Positions 10,832 through 23,000 of a stretch of 64,000 nt of DNA are shown in pieces. A program made the position numbers and the translations under genes. This DNA comes from Ganoderma boninense (lineage: Eukaryota > Basidiomycota > Agaricomycetes > Polyporales > Polyporaceae). Every line of letters starts with the position of its first letter. Within the stretch, counting starts at the first letter, position 1. The notes under the pieces were generated by a model. It did no database searches and had not been told where the DNA came from. It saw nothing but the letters and a program-made list of their open reading frames with translations. The stretch covers positions 3,540,389 through 3,604,388 of the forward strand of contig CM035309.1 of assembly GCA_002900995.3 (NCBI GenBank). The letters run 5' to 3'.

Positions 10832-13121
10832 ATGGATCTGTCAAGCATGAGCAAGCTGGAAAGGGAACGTCTCATTTCTCAATTACAGGATCATCAGGAA
10901 AAAAAAGCTTGCATAGGCGCTGTAGCTATGGAGTCCTCCCGCGCAGACGTCCCAACTGTGGAGCACGCTGCCACGCTAAGTACTACTACTCCGTGCAACT
11001 TGCGGTAAGTAGCTCGCACACATTCACATCACTGCTCGTAAAAGTGCATACAATCTCTACTACCAAAACTGCTCACGGAAAACATCAAGTCATGACATGC
11101 ACTGTACACATTGCTGGCGACCATGCCCACACTCACCAGCACCGCCCCTGCATATCCTTATCAAAATCGCCTGTACTCCTCGACGGTGTACTCGAAGGAC
11201 CACGAACCTGCGCAGTAGGCATCCCAACGCCACGACAGCTTAAGTAAAACCCCTCACCAATCTTGTCCCCATGAATGCGTACAATGCAATCTACTTACCG
11301 TACAAGAGATGAACAGGTTCAAGCATATGCCCATCAGTTACAGCGGCGGCAACAGCGCGTGCAGCAGGGGCGGAATATGGGCCTGAGAGGCACGGACAAC
11401 CCCTCCGCTGGTTGCATGACGGAAACGAGAGCCAGAGGATATCATGGTTGACACAAGGAAATACGCACCAGAGATATACACCTCTGAGGGGCTTATGCTC
11501 CGGGAGCTTCAGCGCAGGGGCCAGGAAGAAACGGCAACGGAGATCCTGGAGCACTGGGTCACCGTAGACCCAGCCATTGACCTACGAGATGGCGGCAGTA
11601 CCTGAGCAGGACGAGAACGATCTGCATACGCCAGATAGAGACTGAAACCAAATCCTGTGACTCGAACCAGAGAGGGGACGAAGGAGACCAGAGACGCAGA
11701 GGGCGGAGGAGGGAGTGGACTTGGTGTGTGGACGAAAAATCGCCTGTGGAAGCGCAGCGTTGTCTCGCTGGCAACGGGTAGCGCCCACTTCAGGGCAGGC
11801 TCGCAGGGACTTGACGCCCTGCTGATCTGCTCGCCGGTCCAGCGTCGGTTGAGCAGCAACTCACTGGTACTTGATTTTCTATAGCCACAAATTGTCGGAT
11901 GGCAAGTCTGGTGAGGTTGCTTCAGTATTTATACACAAATTGTGAGTGCATCTACCATCTGATTTTTAACTGATTGTACGAGGAGTACAGGGCGCTACAT
12001 TGGTCTCCAGAGCGCTCTGCGAGAACTACGTAGCTTACAGAGCCTACATGGTTCCTAGTGGTGGCTCTGTAGGAATTTCTTTTTCCTGATGATTCCACCG
12101 CTGGAAGGTTTGTCTTCATTCTCGGTGGTTTAGTGGCGGCGGTCGATACTTAACGAAAGACTGTCAGGCCTCTGGAAGAGCTCGTAAAGACGTACGAACC
12201 TCAATATTCTCACTCAAAGATTCCATGTGACCTCTGTGTCGCAGCGATGAGATCCTCTCCGGTGCAGAGTCACAGCGCCTGCGCACCTTCTTCTCCAGCA
12301 ACGGCATGGAGCCCAGCCGCGACCTCGACGTGTACGGTCGCTACGTCATGATGGGCGACCTCGAAGCCATACAGTCGTTGTACGCCGAAAGCCTCGCAGC
12401 ACACGGGAGCACATGCGGCTCCGACGCCGCTGCACGGTCCGCCGCCACGCAGGAGATATACGCCAAACGCTGGGGCCCGACGCGCGTGCCCATCTACAAC
12501 CTCATCCTGCTCTCCACACTCATCGTCCCCTCCGTGCGCCCCGCGCACCTCGCCCTCGCCCGCTGGCTGATCGCCGACGCCCGCGTGCCCGTCGATGCCA
12601 CGGACTTGTCAGGCTCGACGGCGCTGCACCACGCGATCTCGACGAAGCCTGCGTTTGACGCCGAGTACGCGCAGATGCTCTACGACGCGGGCGCGCGCGT
12701 CACGCAGCGGAACCGCTATGGGGGCGTGCCCGCACACGAGATCTGCTCGACGTGGGACCCGTCGAACAAGGCGCTCGTCTGGCGCGCGGCGAACGCGCTC
12801 CAGTGGTACCTCGACCATGGGGGCAACCTCGACATCAAGGATTCGGACGGCGTCCCACCGCGCCACTCGATCAGCGTGACGAAGAAGCTGGCGGGTGCGG
12901 GGATCCAGATGGAGACGTGGCGCGTTGTGGATGCTGACGACAGGCGGCGGAAGCGGTTGGCGGGTAAGGTGTGCACGTTCTGTGGCAGGGAGCCGAGGGG
13001 CGACGTGAAGCTGCTGTTGTGCGCGAAGTGCAAGACAGCATGCTACTGCTCCGGGGGTGCCCCATGCCAGAAGGCAGACTGGCCACATCACAAGACGATC
13101 TGCAAAAAGGCTCCGGCGTAA
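10832..13121 (+). pseudogene. Ankyrin/MYND zinc-finger gene split by a transposon
   Basis: Reconstructed from the right-arm copy, the gene has a first coding exon 10832-10891 continuing at 12094-12107, an exon 12168-12191 and a long exon 12245-13121. The first exon (MDLSSMSKLERERLISQLQD) is interrupted after codon 20 by a 1,200-bp element; reading through it meets a stop within about 40 codons. The long exon encodes ankyrin-like repeats (VDATDLSGSTALHHAI; NLDIKDSDGVPPRHSI) and ends in a MYND zinc finger, normally a protein-interaction module: CTFCGRE...LLLCAKCKTACYC...CQKADWPHHKTIC. The finger has an unusual SGGAP insertion between YC and CQ. Internal initiation at ATG 12306 could still give a 271-residue product. 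Confidence 0.8.
10892..12091. mobile_element. 1,200-bp TIR transposon-like insertion
   Basis: The ends are CATCAGGAAAAAAAAG on the left and, inverted, CATCAGGAAAAAGAA on the right, a terminal repeat of about 15 bp with one mismatch. It is flanked by AT on both sides, consistent with a 2-bp target duplication. The exact empty site is present in the right arm (CAATTACAGGATTCCACC near 54645). No transposase is recognisable; the longest plus-strand candidate is a 53-codon ORF at 11444-11605 of unknown meaning. It is therefore a non-autonomous, MITE-like element or one with captured sequence. Superfamily not assigned. Confidence 0.8.
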
Positions 13122-13876
13122 CCCTGGAGGCTGTCACGACGTACTGTAACGGTGGGTCCCTCTCACAAACGACCTCGCGCTCAGTCTATTCTCAACGTCC
13201 CCTTCGCCAGATTAGTCGCACGAAAACCAGGTCTGTAGATGACAGTAATATTCTTGAATAATCTACTGGGACGGCTCAGCGTGAGCCTCGTCTCGCCCTG
13301 CAACTTTGGGAATCGTTCGTTAGTCGTGACAAAGACGACCACCATTTCAGAGAAGCCACGGCGGATGCACGGTCCATGGAATTTGAATGGGTGCGCTTAA
13401 CATCAACTGTGTTGCTGACTTATCTGCGCTGGGAAACTGGAGCAGTTGTCGGTTTTTTCGGGCGACGGTTTGCTTACCAAGCCAGCGAAGTTCAATCTTG
13501 GGCCTGAGATTACGGCGAGAATGCCGACTTGCATTCAAATCAGTGTTGTGGTGCCCGTGAGTTCTATTCATCTTGTTTCTCGACCGGCGCAGCCCTCAAT
13601 TGATTACAAATTCATCTAGTCCTCCAATTGGCTGCTCGCCAAGGGATTGTAGATTTTTGGGATGACTCCTTCGCTCCGTCCTACTCAGTGACGACATCCG
13701 TCGTCGGGCTTCTTGCGGTGGCTTGGCTCTTGCGGCCGAGCCTGTTACAATATTGTTGCTCTTATTCCTCCAGCTCATCCCTCTCCTCATGACTAAGCCT
13801 CACAGGTGAGCTGTTGGTGACGTCGTTGAGTGCTCAAAGACCCCGGCGCGTATTCCCTGAAAGGCCACCTTGAGGG
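13122..13876. other. Intergenic between MYND and MDR genes
   Basis: No gene, repeat or RNA is recognisable. The distal part is the upstream region of the MDR gene. Confidence 0.4.
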
Positions 13877-13884
13877 TATATAAG
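13877..13884 (+). promoter_or_regulatory. TATA box of MDR gene
   Basis: TATATAAG lies 75 bp upstream of the MDR start codon, in a CT-rich leader context typical of a well expressed fungal gene. Confidence 0.6.
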
Positions 13885-13958
13885 ACATCTGGCGTCGCTC
13901 AGGTCTCCACCAACTTGAACAACCCATCTCCACAGGAACATTCAACACAGACAGCAAC

Positions 13959-15532
13959 ATGCCTTCAGTCAGGAACGCTAGTGTCATCTTCAACGAGATC
14001 CCGACAGGTAAGAGTGTCTCGAACCCTCTGCAACGTTGTGGCCATGCTGACTTCCAATTTACTACAGACTACCCTGTCCCCGGCAAACATGTCGTGTATG
14101 ACACGTCCAAGACGATTGACCTCGAGAACGTCCCCCTCGACGGCGGAGTCCTCGTCAAGATCCTCGTCCTCTCGATAGATCCGTACCTGCGGCGCATGAT
14201 GGTCGGTCCCGGCGTCAAAAACTTCAGCGTGAGTAGCCCGCAATCTTCTCAGCGAGCGGCGAACATCGACTGACTACATGGATCGTTGCGATAGCCCCCA
14301 TTCAAGCTCGGGCAAGCGTGCGTAATCGGCTATCGTCGCTTTATGTTGTCCTGACCGTGATTTTCAGGCTTGTCAACTACGGCGTTGCCGTCGTGCTTCG
14401 CTCGGAGAACCCGGCGATCAAGAAGGGCGATCACGTCGTGGGGCTCGAAGGCCAATTCCGTGCGTCTCCCCCATTCATTACATGGGTCTGCGGTGCTGAC
14501 TCGTGTTAATCCAGCTTTCCAGGAGTACGCTATCGTGCACGACTTCAGCACAATCCGGGTCGTACAGAACACGGAAAATATCCCATGGTCGGTGTACGTC
14601 GGAGTGCTGGGGATGCCTGGCGAAACGGCGTATTACGGCTGGACTGAGTTCGCGAAGCCTAAGAAGGTATGGCTTTGTCATCATACGGACCGCTCACGGC
14701 TAACGCAAGGTGTTTGAATAGGGAGACGTCGTCTTCGTCAGCGGTGCAGCAGGTACGGCTATTACCACCCTTCTCAATCCAAACGTCCCTCTGATCACAT
14801 ACTCGCATATCTTATAGGACCCGTAGGAGCGTAAGTCTCTCTTGAACTGTCCGTCACCACTGGTCTCAAACTCACGGGGAGCTCCAGAACCGTCGTCCAG
14901 CTTGCAAAGGCTGACGGCCTGAAAGTTATCGCATCTGCTGGCTCCGACGACAAGGTGGCGTTTGTGAAGTCGATCGGGGCCGACGTCGCGTTCAACTACA
15001 AAACCGCAAGCACCCGCGAGGTGCTCAAGCGCGAAGGTCCCCTCAACCTGTGTGTCTGCTGTAATTGCTACCTCTACCCGTTCTCCGTGACTAACACGAC
15101 GTTCGTAGCTACTGGGATAATGTCGGCGGCGAGACTCTCGAAACGGCGCTGGACTTCTGCGCTCGGCACGCCCGAGTGATGGTGCGTCCACTAAATCTAG
15201 CCTCCGCACAGTGCCGCACGCTAACTCGGTACCTCCTGCGCTGACAGGTGTGCGGCAACATCTCCGCGTACAACACGCAGTCGCCGTACGGCGTGAAGAA
15301 CCTGCAGCTGCTGGTCTGGCACGAGATCACGCTGCACGGGTTCCTGTTTGAGTCGCTGCGGCCGAAGCACGGCGACGCGTTCTTCGAGACGATGCCGGGG
15401 CGTGTGGCGCGCGGTGAGGTAAGGTACAAGGAGCACGTCGTGCACGGGCTTGAGAACGCGGGGCAGGCCATCCTGGACGTGCAGATGGGGCGTAACTTCG
15501 GGAAGAGCGTCGTCGTCGTGGCGGAGGAGTAG
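13959..15532 (+). CDS. NADP-dependent MDR oxidoreductase (alkenal/prostaglandin reductase-like)
   Basis: Zinc-independent medium-chain dehydrogenase/reductase of the leukotriene B4 12-hydroxydehydrogenase / prostaglandin reductase group, which reduces alpha,beta-unsaturated carbonyls with NADPH. Ten exons are phase-consistent: 13959-14007, 14068-14228, 14295-14317, 14368-14459, 14515-14666, 14722-14752, 14818-14830, 14888-15049, 15109-15181 and 15248-15532, giving 346 residues, the usual family length. Signatures include DPYLRRMM near residue 50, the nucleotide-binding loop GDVVFVSGAAGPVGA near 165, YWDNVGGET near 230 and a C-terminal GLENAGQAILDVQMG. The gene looks intact. Broken copies of its 3' end lie at 5.4, 22.8 and 61.3 kb. 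Confidence 0.9.
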
Positions 15533-16191
15533 AAGCCCGCTATAGTGGACTCGGGGATACGTACTGGCGATATTGCACATAGAGTTCAATGGATACCATT
15601 GGCCATGGTCGATACATGTCGACGTCAAGAAGACCCAAGTAGTTGTACGAACAAATCGTGGCTGATGCCTGCGTGGTTGACAGCAACATACTCGGACAGG
15701 TGCAACACCGAACATACAACATGAAGCTAAGGCTTAACCGTCTACGCGCACCGCTAAGTTACAAGCACCGTCCGCACGCGACATGCGATTCTGCGCAGTG
15801 GAGGATAATTGTCCGTCTTCTTGACCAAAGGATAGGCTGTCGTGAGCCAACTCTTGGAAGGCCCCAAGCCCAGTCCTCCGGGGCCCAAACTCGGACTCCC
15901 AAGTGTGCTAGCTGCTTGATCTCGCGATACCGACCCGCACCAAGTGCATATCGTAGGTGCCGACACCTGGCTTGCCGTCAGCTCACCTCTGCGCTCCATG
16001 TTGGGGTCAGCTTCCAGGTACGTGGGTCCGACTTTCAAGCCATTCACTGATCCATGACTCAGCCCCCGGCAAGCCCGGATGAAGGCTACATGGTCAACTA
16101 TAGCTCAACGCTTGTAACATTAATGATTGAGTTAACGTACCGATTTGACACTGAGAAATGAATATCTTAGGCTCAGTGCCAGAGCGGAATG
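15533..16191. other. Intergenic between MDR and F3
   Basis: The two flanking genes converge here. I see no coding or repeat structure. Confidence 0.4.
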
Positions 16192-18017
16192 TCAGTTCAG
16201 CTCTGGTACCTCGACGAACCAGGTGGGGCTGAGAACCTGTAAGTAAGTCAGGCAAAATTCAACGACGCTGAAGATGCTCCGAATCAGCCTACTTCATTTG
16301 ACAATGAGTAATCCGCCTGAACACGAATGACGTCTCCAGTATCCTCGCGGAAGATGTGATAGGCCTGCCACACTCCCTCAGAGGTCTTCCGCTGAACGAG
16401 TCGCAGGAGGCGAACAGAGCGACCGAGCAACGGAGCCAAGAGCTCGGCGTGTGCCTGAAGCATACTATGCGATAATCTCGCCTGCGCATAAGTCAACCCG
16501 AGTTGGTATCCCCCTACTCTGACATAAAGAGGGCGGGGAATCGGGTGATTGGGGGGATCGAGATTGATGGAGAGCGTGTGCAAACGAGTCAATGCTCGTA
16601 TCTCTTCGGCGATGGCAACCTACGCAGGAACCAAGGACGTTAGAAAGTTTTTGGGGAAGAGGCTCGCATCGTCGTACCACGGGGATTTCGTCCAGTCCAG
16701 CTGGTCGGAACCGATGAACCTCCAACGTCAGAAGTTGGGGGAATGCCGTCTTCACGTGTCGCAGAAGCGATATGTCTGCATCGTCTGTGCGATACTCGAA
16801 TTGTAGATGCTCTAAATGAGGGAGTTGGCATCGAGAAAGGACCCAGAGCATCTCGGTAGCGGAGAGGATCGGCGAGTGCCACGCCGGATGCTCCTCCATC
16901 CAGCTGTAGGCACAGTGGTGCGGGCAGCATGGTAACGACAGCCGACGTAGAGACGGAGGGAGGGAAGGATACAATCGGTCCTCGACAGCGGGGAAAGACA
17001 CGACGAGGTCCTCTAGCTCCGGCCACGGGAAGGTTGTGTCCAAGTTTCGTGGCCAGATGGCCTGGGGCGGGACATCGAAGGGTAGTGCGAACATGACGTG
17101 CAGCACGCGGAGCTTCGGCATGCCCGCAAGAAGGGTGACGAATGGAAGGAATGGGCCTTCCGGAAGCTCTCCCTGGAGGACGAGCTCACGCAGGTGAGGC
17201 CAGCGTGCTTCAGACAGGACGTGGAGGGGCGTAGACATGCTCGGGAGGTGAAGAACTTCGAGGCTATCGTGCATGTGCATCAGTACGTCGGCGAGGGCAT
17301 CCCGTTCCAGAGTGAAACAGTATGGCTCCCTACGAAATGCCGGCTGTATGTACCGGAACGATTTGAGGGGCGCGAGTGAGAGCGCATGGACGTCAGTGGG
17401 GAGACGCGGCCGGGGGCTGAAATTGAACAACACGAGAAGGAAGTTCTCCAGCTGTAGAGCCGACAGAATTGAGATCAGTGTCTCCCACTTCAGCCCGTGC
17501 ACCTCGTCGCAGAGGAAGGAGACAGTGATAGAGCGCAGACGGGGCATCGAAGGCAAGACGGTCTTCAGGACTTGCCCGTCCATGACGCCGCAAAGAAGAC
17601 GATCGTCAGAGTAACAGAGGCGGTGATCTTCATCTCGCATACTCATGATATCGGGACAATAGTCGGCCAATGAGAGCGATCTGTCGCAATAACATGAGTG
17701 CAACACTGACCGAAAGATCAATATCACACTCACTGGCAGGAGGCCCATAGGATAGGCGGGATAAACCGCTGCAGAACGATAGGCCGGTGAACAGCTGCAC
17801 TGCATCGCTTGAAGAGTATCGGAATGCTTTCACTCCTCAGAGACTTGCACGTAGCTGATAGCGAACGGAGACCCCGCTTGGGGCGCAGCAGTTCGAATAT
17901 CTGAAGGAGCACATCCGTGTTCAACCTAGATAAGGGTGACCTGGGAGGAGCATTTGAATATTTAAAAAAGCATAAAAGTGTCCTTCGTACGCACCGGTCT
18001 CGATTGACACTATACAT
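16192..18017 (-). CDS. F-box / leucine-rich protein F3
   Basis: Same architecture as F1. The start is the ATG at 18017, with a 23-nt first exon (18017-17995) spliced to 17940. The F-box reads LSRLNTDVLLQIFELLRPKRG followed by ATCKSLRSESIP. The second intron follows the codon pair WASCQ. The leucine-rich exon runs to about 16680 (motif CCPHHCAYSW near 16900). The next exon begins with VAIAEEIRALTRLHTL, and a short last exon ending at 16192 is inferred. No frameshift or stop is seen. It is more diverged from F1, F4 and F10 than they are from each other. Confidence 0.78.
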
Positions 18018-19239
18018 GGCGACCGGTCTTGAGATCTGGTAGCAGGAGAGGTTGAGGAGAGGTCCTTCAAGTTACGACGCCGGTACCACACGGGATTTGC
18101 ACAGCATTTGAAGCGCCATCTTAAACTTTATTTTCTGAGCTTGAATTGACGCATAGACTTGAAAGGTGCCGATCACAATTCTATAGTTCACGTCTCCGAT
18201 TGCCACCAGTGCTACTTGCAGCTCACCTCTACGAGACCAACAACCACGAACTACTTATTCTTTCGAAGAGGATTTGTCGCTGAACTACATAGGTAAAATC
18301 GCCTAGACATAGTAAACTATGCCCACGACGACTGATCGATCAGCGCCATTGCCCGCCCGAGTGGTCGTACGTCCACTTGCCAGCCTCACCTCTTTCGTTG
18401 AGCCTCAATTATTCCATGAAGAAGAGGACCAGAGTACTTACCGAACATTCTAGATTTCATCAATGCTCTTACAGCGCACCGATGAATCCCGCGCCATTCA
18501 GAACCTGACGGATTCGGGAATCATAACCCAGTCTATGAGACACGTACTCGTTCAACTGTATGAAACAATTAATCCATGGCCAATTGTGCAAGGTCTCCGC
18601 TATCATCCGCTATGGGTGTCGTGAGAGAGGTGGTTAAGAAATTGAAATTGGCCTCGGCTGTGCCACATGGCGCCTTGTGGGCGCTAATTCAACGGTTGAA
18701 TTTGGACGTTCAAGTTCAACGAGTCGCCTTCTCCTCTTCAACTCCGTGCGCTATTTTCCTGCATATCCAAGGCGTAGAATTTTGCGCAACTCTACTCAAG
18801 GTACGCATCTGCTTACAATACTCAATGTCGCTCTTTCTCCGTGAGGTGCGGACCACTCGGACTGCCTCGTGTGCCACGCCGAGGCTCAACGAGTCAAAGC
18901 GTTGCCTCCTACCTAATCTGCACTTATTCAGTGTTCCATCCGATCATGGAAGCCTCGACTGACTCATTGTTATAGGCCAATTAGACGCGGTGATTGGCTG
19001 TGCGACGTCTGCAAGAACGACCCTGCTCGGACGTACCTCACCTCAACGTGGTGTTGCCAGTACAACGGGTAAGCCAAATGCATCTATCCGAGTCATCGAT
19101 CAGGGTAGAACAATGAATTCTCCGATTGATGCGCGTCCCATACCCGTGTTGACGGCAGAATTCTCATCAGCGCCTGTTATCCGTCCATTCTTGGACTTCA
19201 ACCACCATCTCCGAATCTCCAAGTCATTGGTGGTATAAA
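18018..19239. other. Intergenic between F3 and FunK1 pseudogene
   Basis: About 1.2 kb without a gene I can support. An open frame at 18576-18962 and, further on, a Cys-rich reading (WLCDVCKNDPARTY near 18995-19040) hint at a decayed gene, but the frames do not join through a plausible intron. The last 10 bp hold a TATAAAA overlapping the FunK1 start, as in the other copies. Confidence 0.35.
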
Positions 19240-22200
19240 ATGTCTCTCTCCACGAAGGATATCAGTAGCAGCTGTTTCTGCCACTGCTGCTCAGGTATGA
19301 GCGGCGTCCACTCCACCCCTCGCGACAAGAAGTCGACTAACCACCCCATCATCGCACAAGACTCTCGCCAGGAGGGCGCTCTCGAAGGTTGGAGGAGGGA
19401 GCTTCGCCATCGCCTTATCGTCAACAGGTCCAGTGGCTCAGATTTCATTCGCAAGTATGTCCCCTCCAAAACCACGAGCCTGCCTCCCGGAGATATCGAG
19501 AAGGCCCTCGCCAAGTTCAAGCAGTGCAAGCCGCAGAAGGGCCATGAGGTAAATTCCTATCCAGACCTGGTGCGTCTTGTCCTGCTTTTCCTTTGAATAA
19601 ACCCTCACTTCTCCCTAGCTTGAAGCCCTACGTTCCCTTGTCTCGTCATTCCCCGCCGACAAACGCCCTGACTTCATGGACTGCCACAAGAACCTGCAGC
19701 GTTTCCCCTTCACCGCGTTCGCCAAGAATCACCACGCCACGTATCCTGATATCGCCATCTCCTTTCCTGGGAAGACCCTTGACCCTGGCCAGTCGCCGGA
19801 CTGGTTCAGCTTCTCCGGAATCATGGAGGCCAAGTCAGAGCCCACGGAGGATCCGTTCAAGAAAAAGGGTCTCAAGCACTGCAAGACCCTCGTCCAGCTT
19901 GCGGTGAACGCTCGCAACCTGATGCACACGCACAGCCTAACCTGCACCTTCGTTTTCGGAGTTTATGGCTCGGTGCTACGTATCTGTCGTTTCGACCGCT
20001 CTGGCGCGATCATATGTCAGCCACTCCATCTCCAGGTCATCGAGGACCTCAAGGTTGTGCGGCAATTCTTCTGGAATTTCGTCCATCCCACTGAAGAAGG
20101 TCCATTCATTGGATGAGATCCAACTGTACGACGACTGAGCCCAGAAGACGAGAGGTGGCTGCAAGCTCGCCTCAGGATAGCCAAGGTTCACGTCGACACG
20201 AGCATGTTCCCCCTCGCCGAGGCACGATCTCTCCAAGTCCTCGATGATGATGGCGACGGCGCCCGCAACACCGCAGACGTTTCATCGTTTTCAAGGTCCT
20301 CGACGTCAATGGACGCCTCTTCTCCCGTGCAACCACAGTATGGCAAGGCTTCCGCGATACTCGTCGTCTCATTAACGGCCAGCTCATCGACCATCCCCGC
20401 TCTCCAGACGACCTCAAGGTGAGGATCATCAAAGACGCCTGGCGGCAGACCCTTCGACGCCCAGAGAAGGAGTTCTACGATCGTTTAGATACCGCCGTCC
20501 CCCCTGGTGACCGAAAAGGCCTTCCAAGTTTGGTTTGTGGGGTCGACTTGGGCGAGTGGGAAGTGCGCCTTTGGGAGTGCGCACTTTATGGTGCGCCTCA
20601 ACCTGTTGCCCCTGACGGTTCCCACCACAAGTCTCGTTTGTCCTCTCCGGCTTCGCAGCGATCGACGAACCCTCCTCCGTCACTATCTGTGCCATCTAGT
20701 TCCCCCGACCGTCCTACCCATCGACCGTTGCAGCAGACGTTCACGTGGAGACAAGGACGGGGCGCGAAGTACTGGTACCGTGAACGGAGCCACGTACGAT
20801 TTGTTGTGGCAGAAGTTGGGCGATCGGTGACACATTTCCGAAACACTAAGGAGCTCGTTATGGCGTTCCGAGATGCCATCATCGGTGAGTTGTACAAGAC
20901 AGCCTTTCCTTGTGACCTGTGCCCTCATAGGTGTTGTGCTTCACACAGGTCATCGTATTGCAATGACCAAGGGCGGTATCCTGCATCGGGATATCAGCGT
21001 GGGCAATATCTTGATTGTCGACAACCCGGCTTCGCATGATCGATGCTGCGGTTTCATTCATGACTTCGATTATTCGTCCATGAGCCGCGTGGCACCAGAG
21101 GGCGATGTCTCATCCTTGTCTGCGGCAGAACTTGACAGCCTGCTGCTTGCCGACGATTTTCATGACTTTCTCAAGGAGAGAACGGTACGGATTCATCATA
21201 CATTTACGTCTGGAAGCCGATACTGATAACAGTTGCGTTGCCAGGGCACGTTCCTGTTCATGGCTAGCGAGCTTCTCACCCCTTCCGCGGATCCCATCAT
21301 TCACGCCATACCTCATGACCTCGAGTCTTTCTATTGGGTTCTTCTCTGGGTTGTGCTCCGCCATACTCAGCACGTCGTGACGAACATGAAGGGCAAAAGC
21401 AGGCATCAAACCTGTGCTGAGGTGTTCCAACAAGGCGACACCATAGAAGCCAGCAAGTCGAAGACGTTCTGGCTCAAAGTCTACGCCAAAAACCTTGAAG
21501 TCACGAGGAACCAGCCGCTCACCGCCCTGCTGAAGTGGTTCGCTGTGCTTATCAATGACGACAACATGGTGCCAGACTATGATGAAGTCCTACAGCTGTT
21601 CAACACAGCTCTCGCCTCTGAGTCATGGCCGGACGCCAAACGTGACGGCCCTCTTCAGTATATCCCCCCCGACATGAGGACAGTCAATGAGTTCTCATCC
21701 GAGGACTCTGCATACCGACGCCAGCGTCACGCTCGCAAACGCGCTCGCGCCCTCGCCGGCAAGGGCAAGGGACGTGCGACCACCCCGGAGGAGTCCAACG
21801 ATGACCCAGAGGAAGACTACGACGAGCCCTGGGAGTCGGACGACGAAGACTCGGACGAGATACACCCTGCCGCCGAGGCAGACGACGTCGAAGCCACCGG
21901 GAACGACGACAACCAGTCCATCCACTACGAAACCTTCAACCCCTCTGACTATCCTGGGTTCGACGAGGAGGACTGGCAAGACGCGGTCGACGTGAGCACG
22001 ATACTACGCTTCGACGCCGAGGAGGAGGACCTTGACATCGACCCCGCGACCTTGCGGTCTCTGCGAGACATGCACTTGGCGCCTGCTCCATGGGAGGCTG
22101 GCCCAAGCAGTGTCGCCCAAAACCAGAGCGGCGAGTCTCGTTCAAGCAAACCCCGCGCGCAGCGAGGTGTTGCAGTGGCCGCTGAGGGCGACGTCGAGCC

Positions 22201-22402
22201 CCGACAGCATCCTCGTACACGGGCGCAGACAACTCGGGCGTCTGCCGTCGCGGCGAACCCTCCTGAGATGGTTGGAGGCGGCAGGATTACGCGGAGCGGT
22301 CCGCAAACGAGGAGCATCACTCGTGCTGGAAATAGTGGGGAGACGGCTCGGAGAAGCGAAGGGTCTGGCAGGGGTAGTCGCGGCAGCAGGAAGGCCCGGT
22401 GA
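19240..22402 (+). pseudogene. FunK1 kinase pseudogene with one nonsense codon and one frameshift
   Basis: Full-length relative of the arm FunK1 genes with the same intron plan. Introns follow the first exon (near 19570), the DAIIG codons (20886-20930) and the KERT codons (21185-21245). Motifs survive: WRQGRGAKYWYRERSH, GILHRDISVGNI, HDFDYSSM and HDLESFYWVLLWVVLRHT. Two lesions are clear: an in-frame TGA at about 20114, inside FIG-stop-DPTVRRL, where the arm copies read VGADPTVRKL, and a one-base loss near 20280 after ADV before FIVFKVLDVNG. Everything else is open, including a long acidic then basic tail, so decay is recent or the lesions are sequence errors. The homologous third intron has a normal GT donor. 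Confidence 0.8.
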
Positions 22403-22578
22403 GGGCTCCGAGGTTTAAGTCCTGGCTGCAAGATCGTATGATATCGACAGTTTCCCATCTCAGGTATTTTTGTTACTGCATTGTTTTCGCAACCACATAT
22501 GCATCCAATTTCGAGGTACATTGCATGGTGTAGATGCTGGTGGCGGCGTCGCTACCGGGCCTCAAGCACACATACCTC

Positions 22579-22745
22579 TTCAAGGTGATCGACGCCAACT
22601 GTCGTCTCTTCTCTCACTCAGCCACAGTCTAGTTCGGCATCTGCAACACTCGAATTTTTCTTAAAGGTTGTCTCTTCGATCTGCCCAGCAGCGGCAGCGC
22701 CGACGATCTCAAAGTGCGAGCCACCAAGGCGGCAGCCTGGGGGGC
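22579..22745 (+). pseudogene. FunK1 internal fragment
   Basis: The reading LFKVIDANCRLFSHSATV, a TAG stop, and later SADDLKVRATKAAWG match the FunK1 stretch FKVLDVNGRLFSRATTVW ... PDDLKVRIIKDAW at 20290-20445. The fragment covers only this internal segment and contains a stop. It lies just downstream of the FunK1 pseudogene and directly precedes an MDR fragment. Confidence 0.7.
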
Positions 22746-22756
22746 GTTCAAGTTCT

Positions 22757-22883
22757 GAATGACAGGCGGGCATGTCCCACGCGGTGAGGTGCGGTATGAG
22801 GAGCACGTCGTGTGCGGGCTGGAGAACCCAAGACAAGTGATCTTGAACGCGCAGATGGGGAGCGATATAGCCAACTCGGAGTA
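22757..22883 (+). pseudogene. MDR oxidoreductase 3'-end fragment
   Basis: The frame reads GGHVPRGEVRYEEHVVCGLE then NPRQVILNAQMG, a clear match to the C-terminus of the intact MDR gene (GRVARGEVRYKEHVVHGLEN). Only the last 40 or so codons are present, fused behind a FunK1 fragment. It is not expressed as an enzyme. Confidence 0.75.
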
Positions 22884-23000
22884 GTAGCCAGGTTCCGTCC
22901 GCTGATGTACTCTTTCATACGTAGCTAGATCTCCAAAATTGAAGCCAGCGACCTTTTGTTCAGTATCCGTATACAATAGCGTCTCGACTTCACTACCATA

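Larger units (their letters stand above)
3190..12578 (+). repeat. Left arm of large inverted duplication
   Basis: Gene order F1, F2, FunK1 (minus), MYND (plus) is repeated in mirror order at 54.155-63.51 kb. The FunK1 last exon differs at only about nine of 317 residues between arms and the introns sit at identical places. The F1/F10 pair is more diverged, at roughly 85-88 percent protein identity by eye. Differences include a 1,200-bp insertion in the left MYND gene, an approximately 1.1-kb deletion in left F2, and a 10-bp tandem expansion in right F9. The limit at 12578 is set by the assembly gap in the other arm, not by loss of similarity. Confidence 0.85.

Noticed and set aside
18576..19075. 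Possible small Cys-rich gene
   Set aside because: The two candidate exons cannot be joined in frame by a plausible intron.
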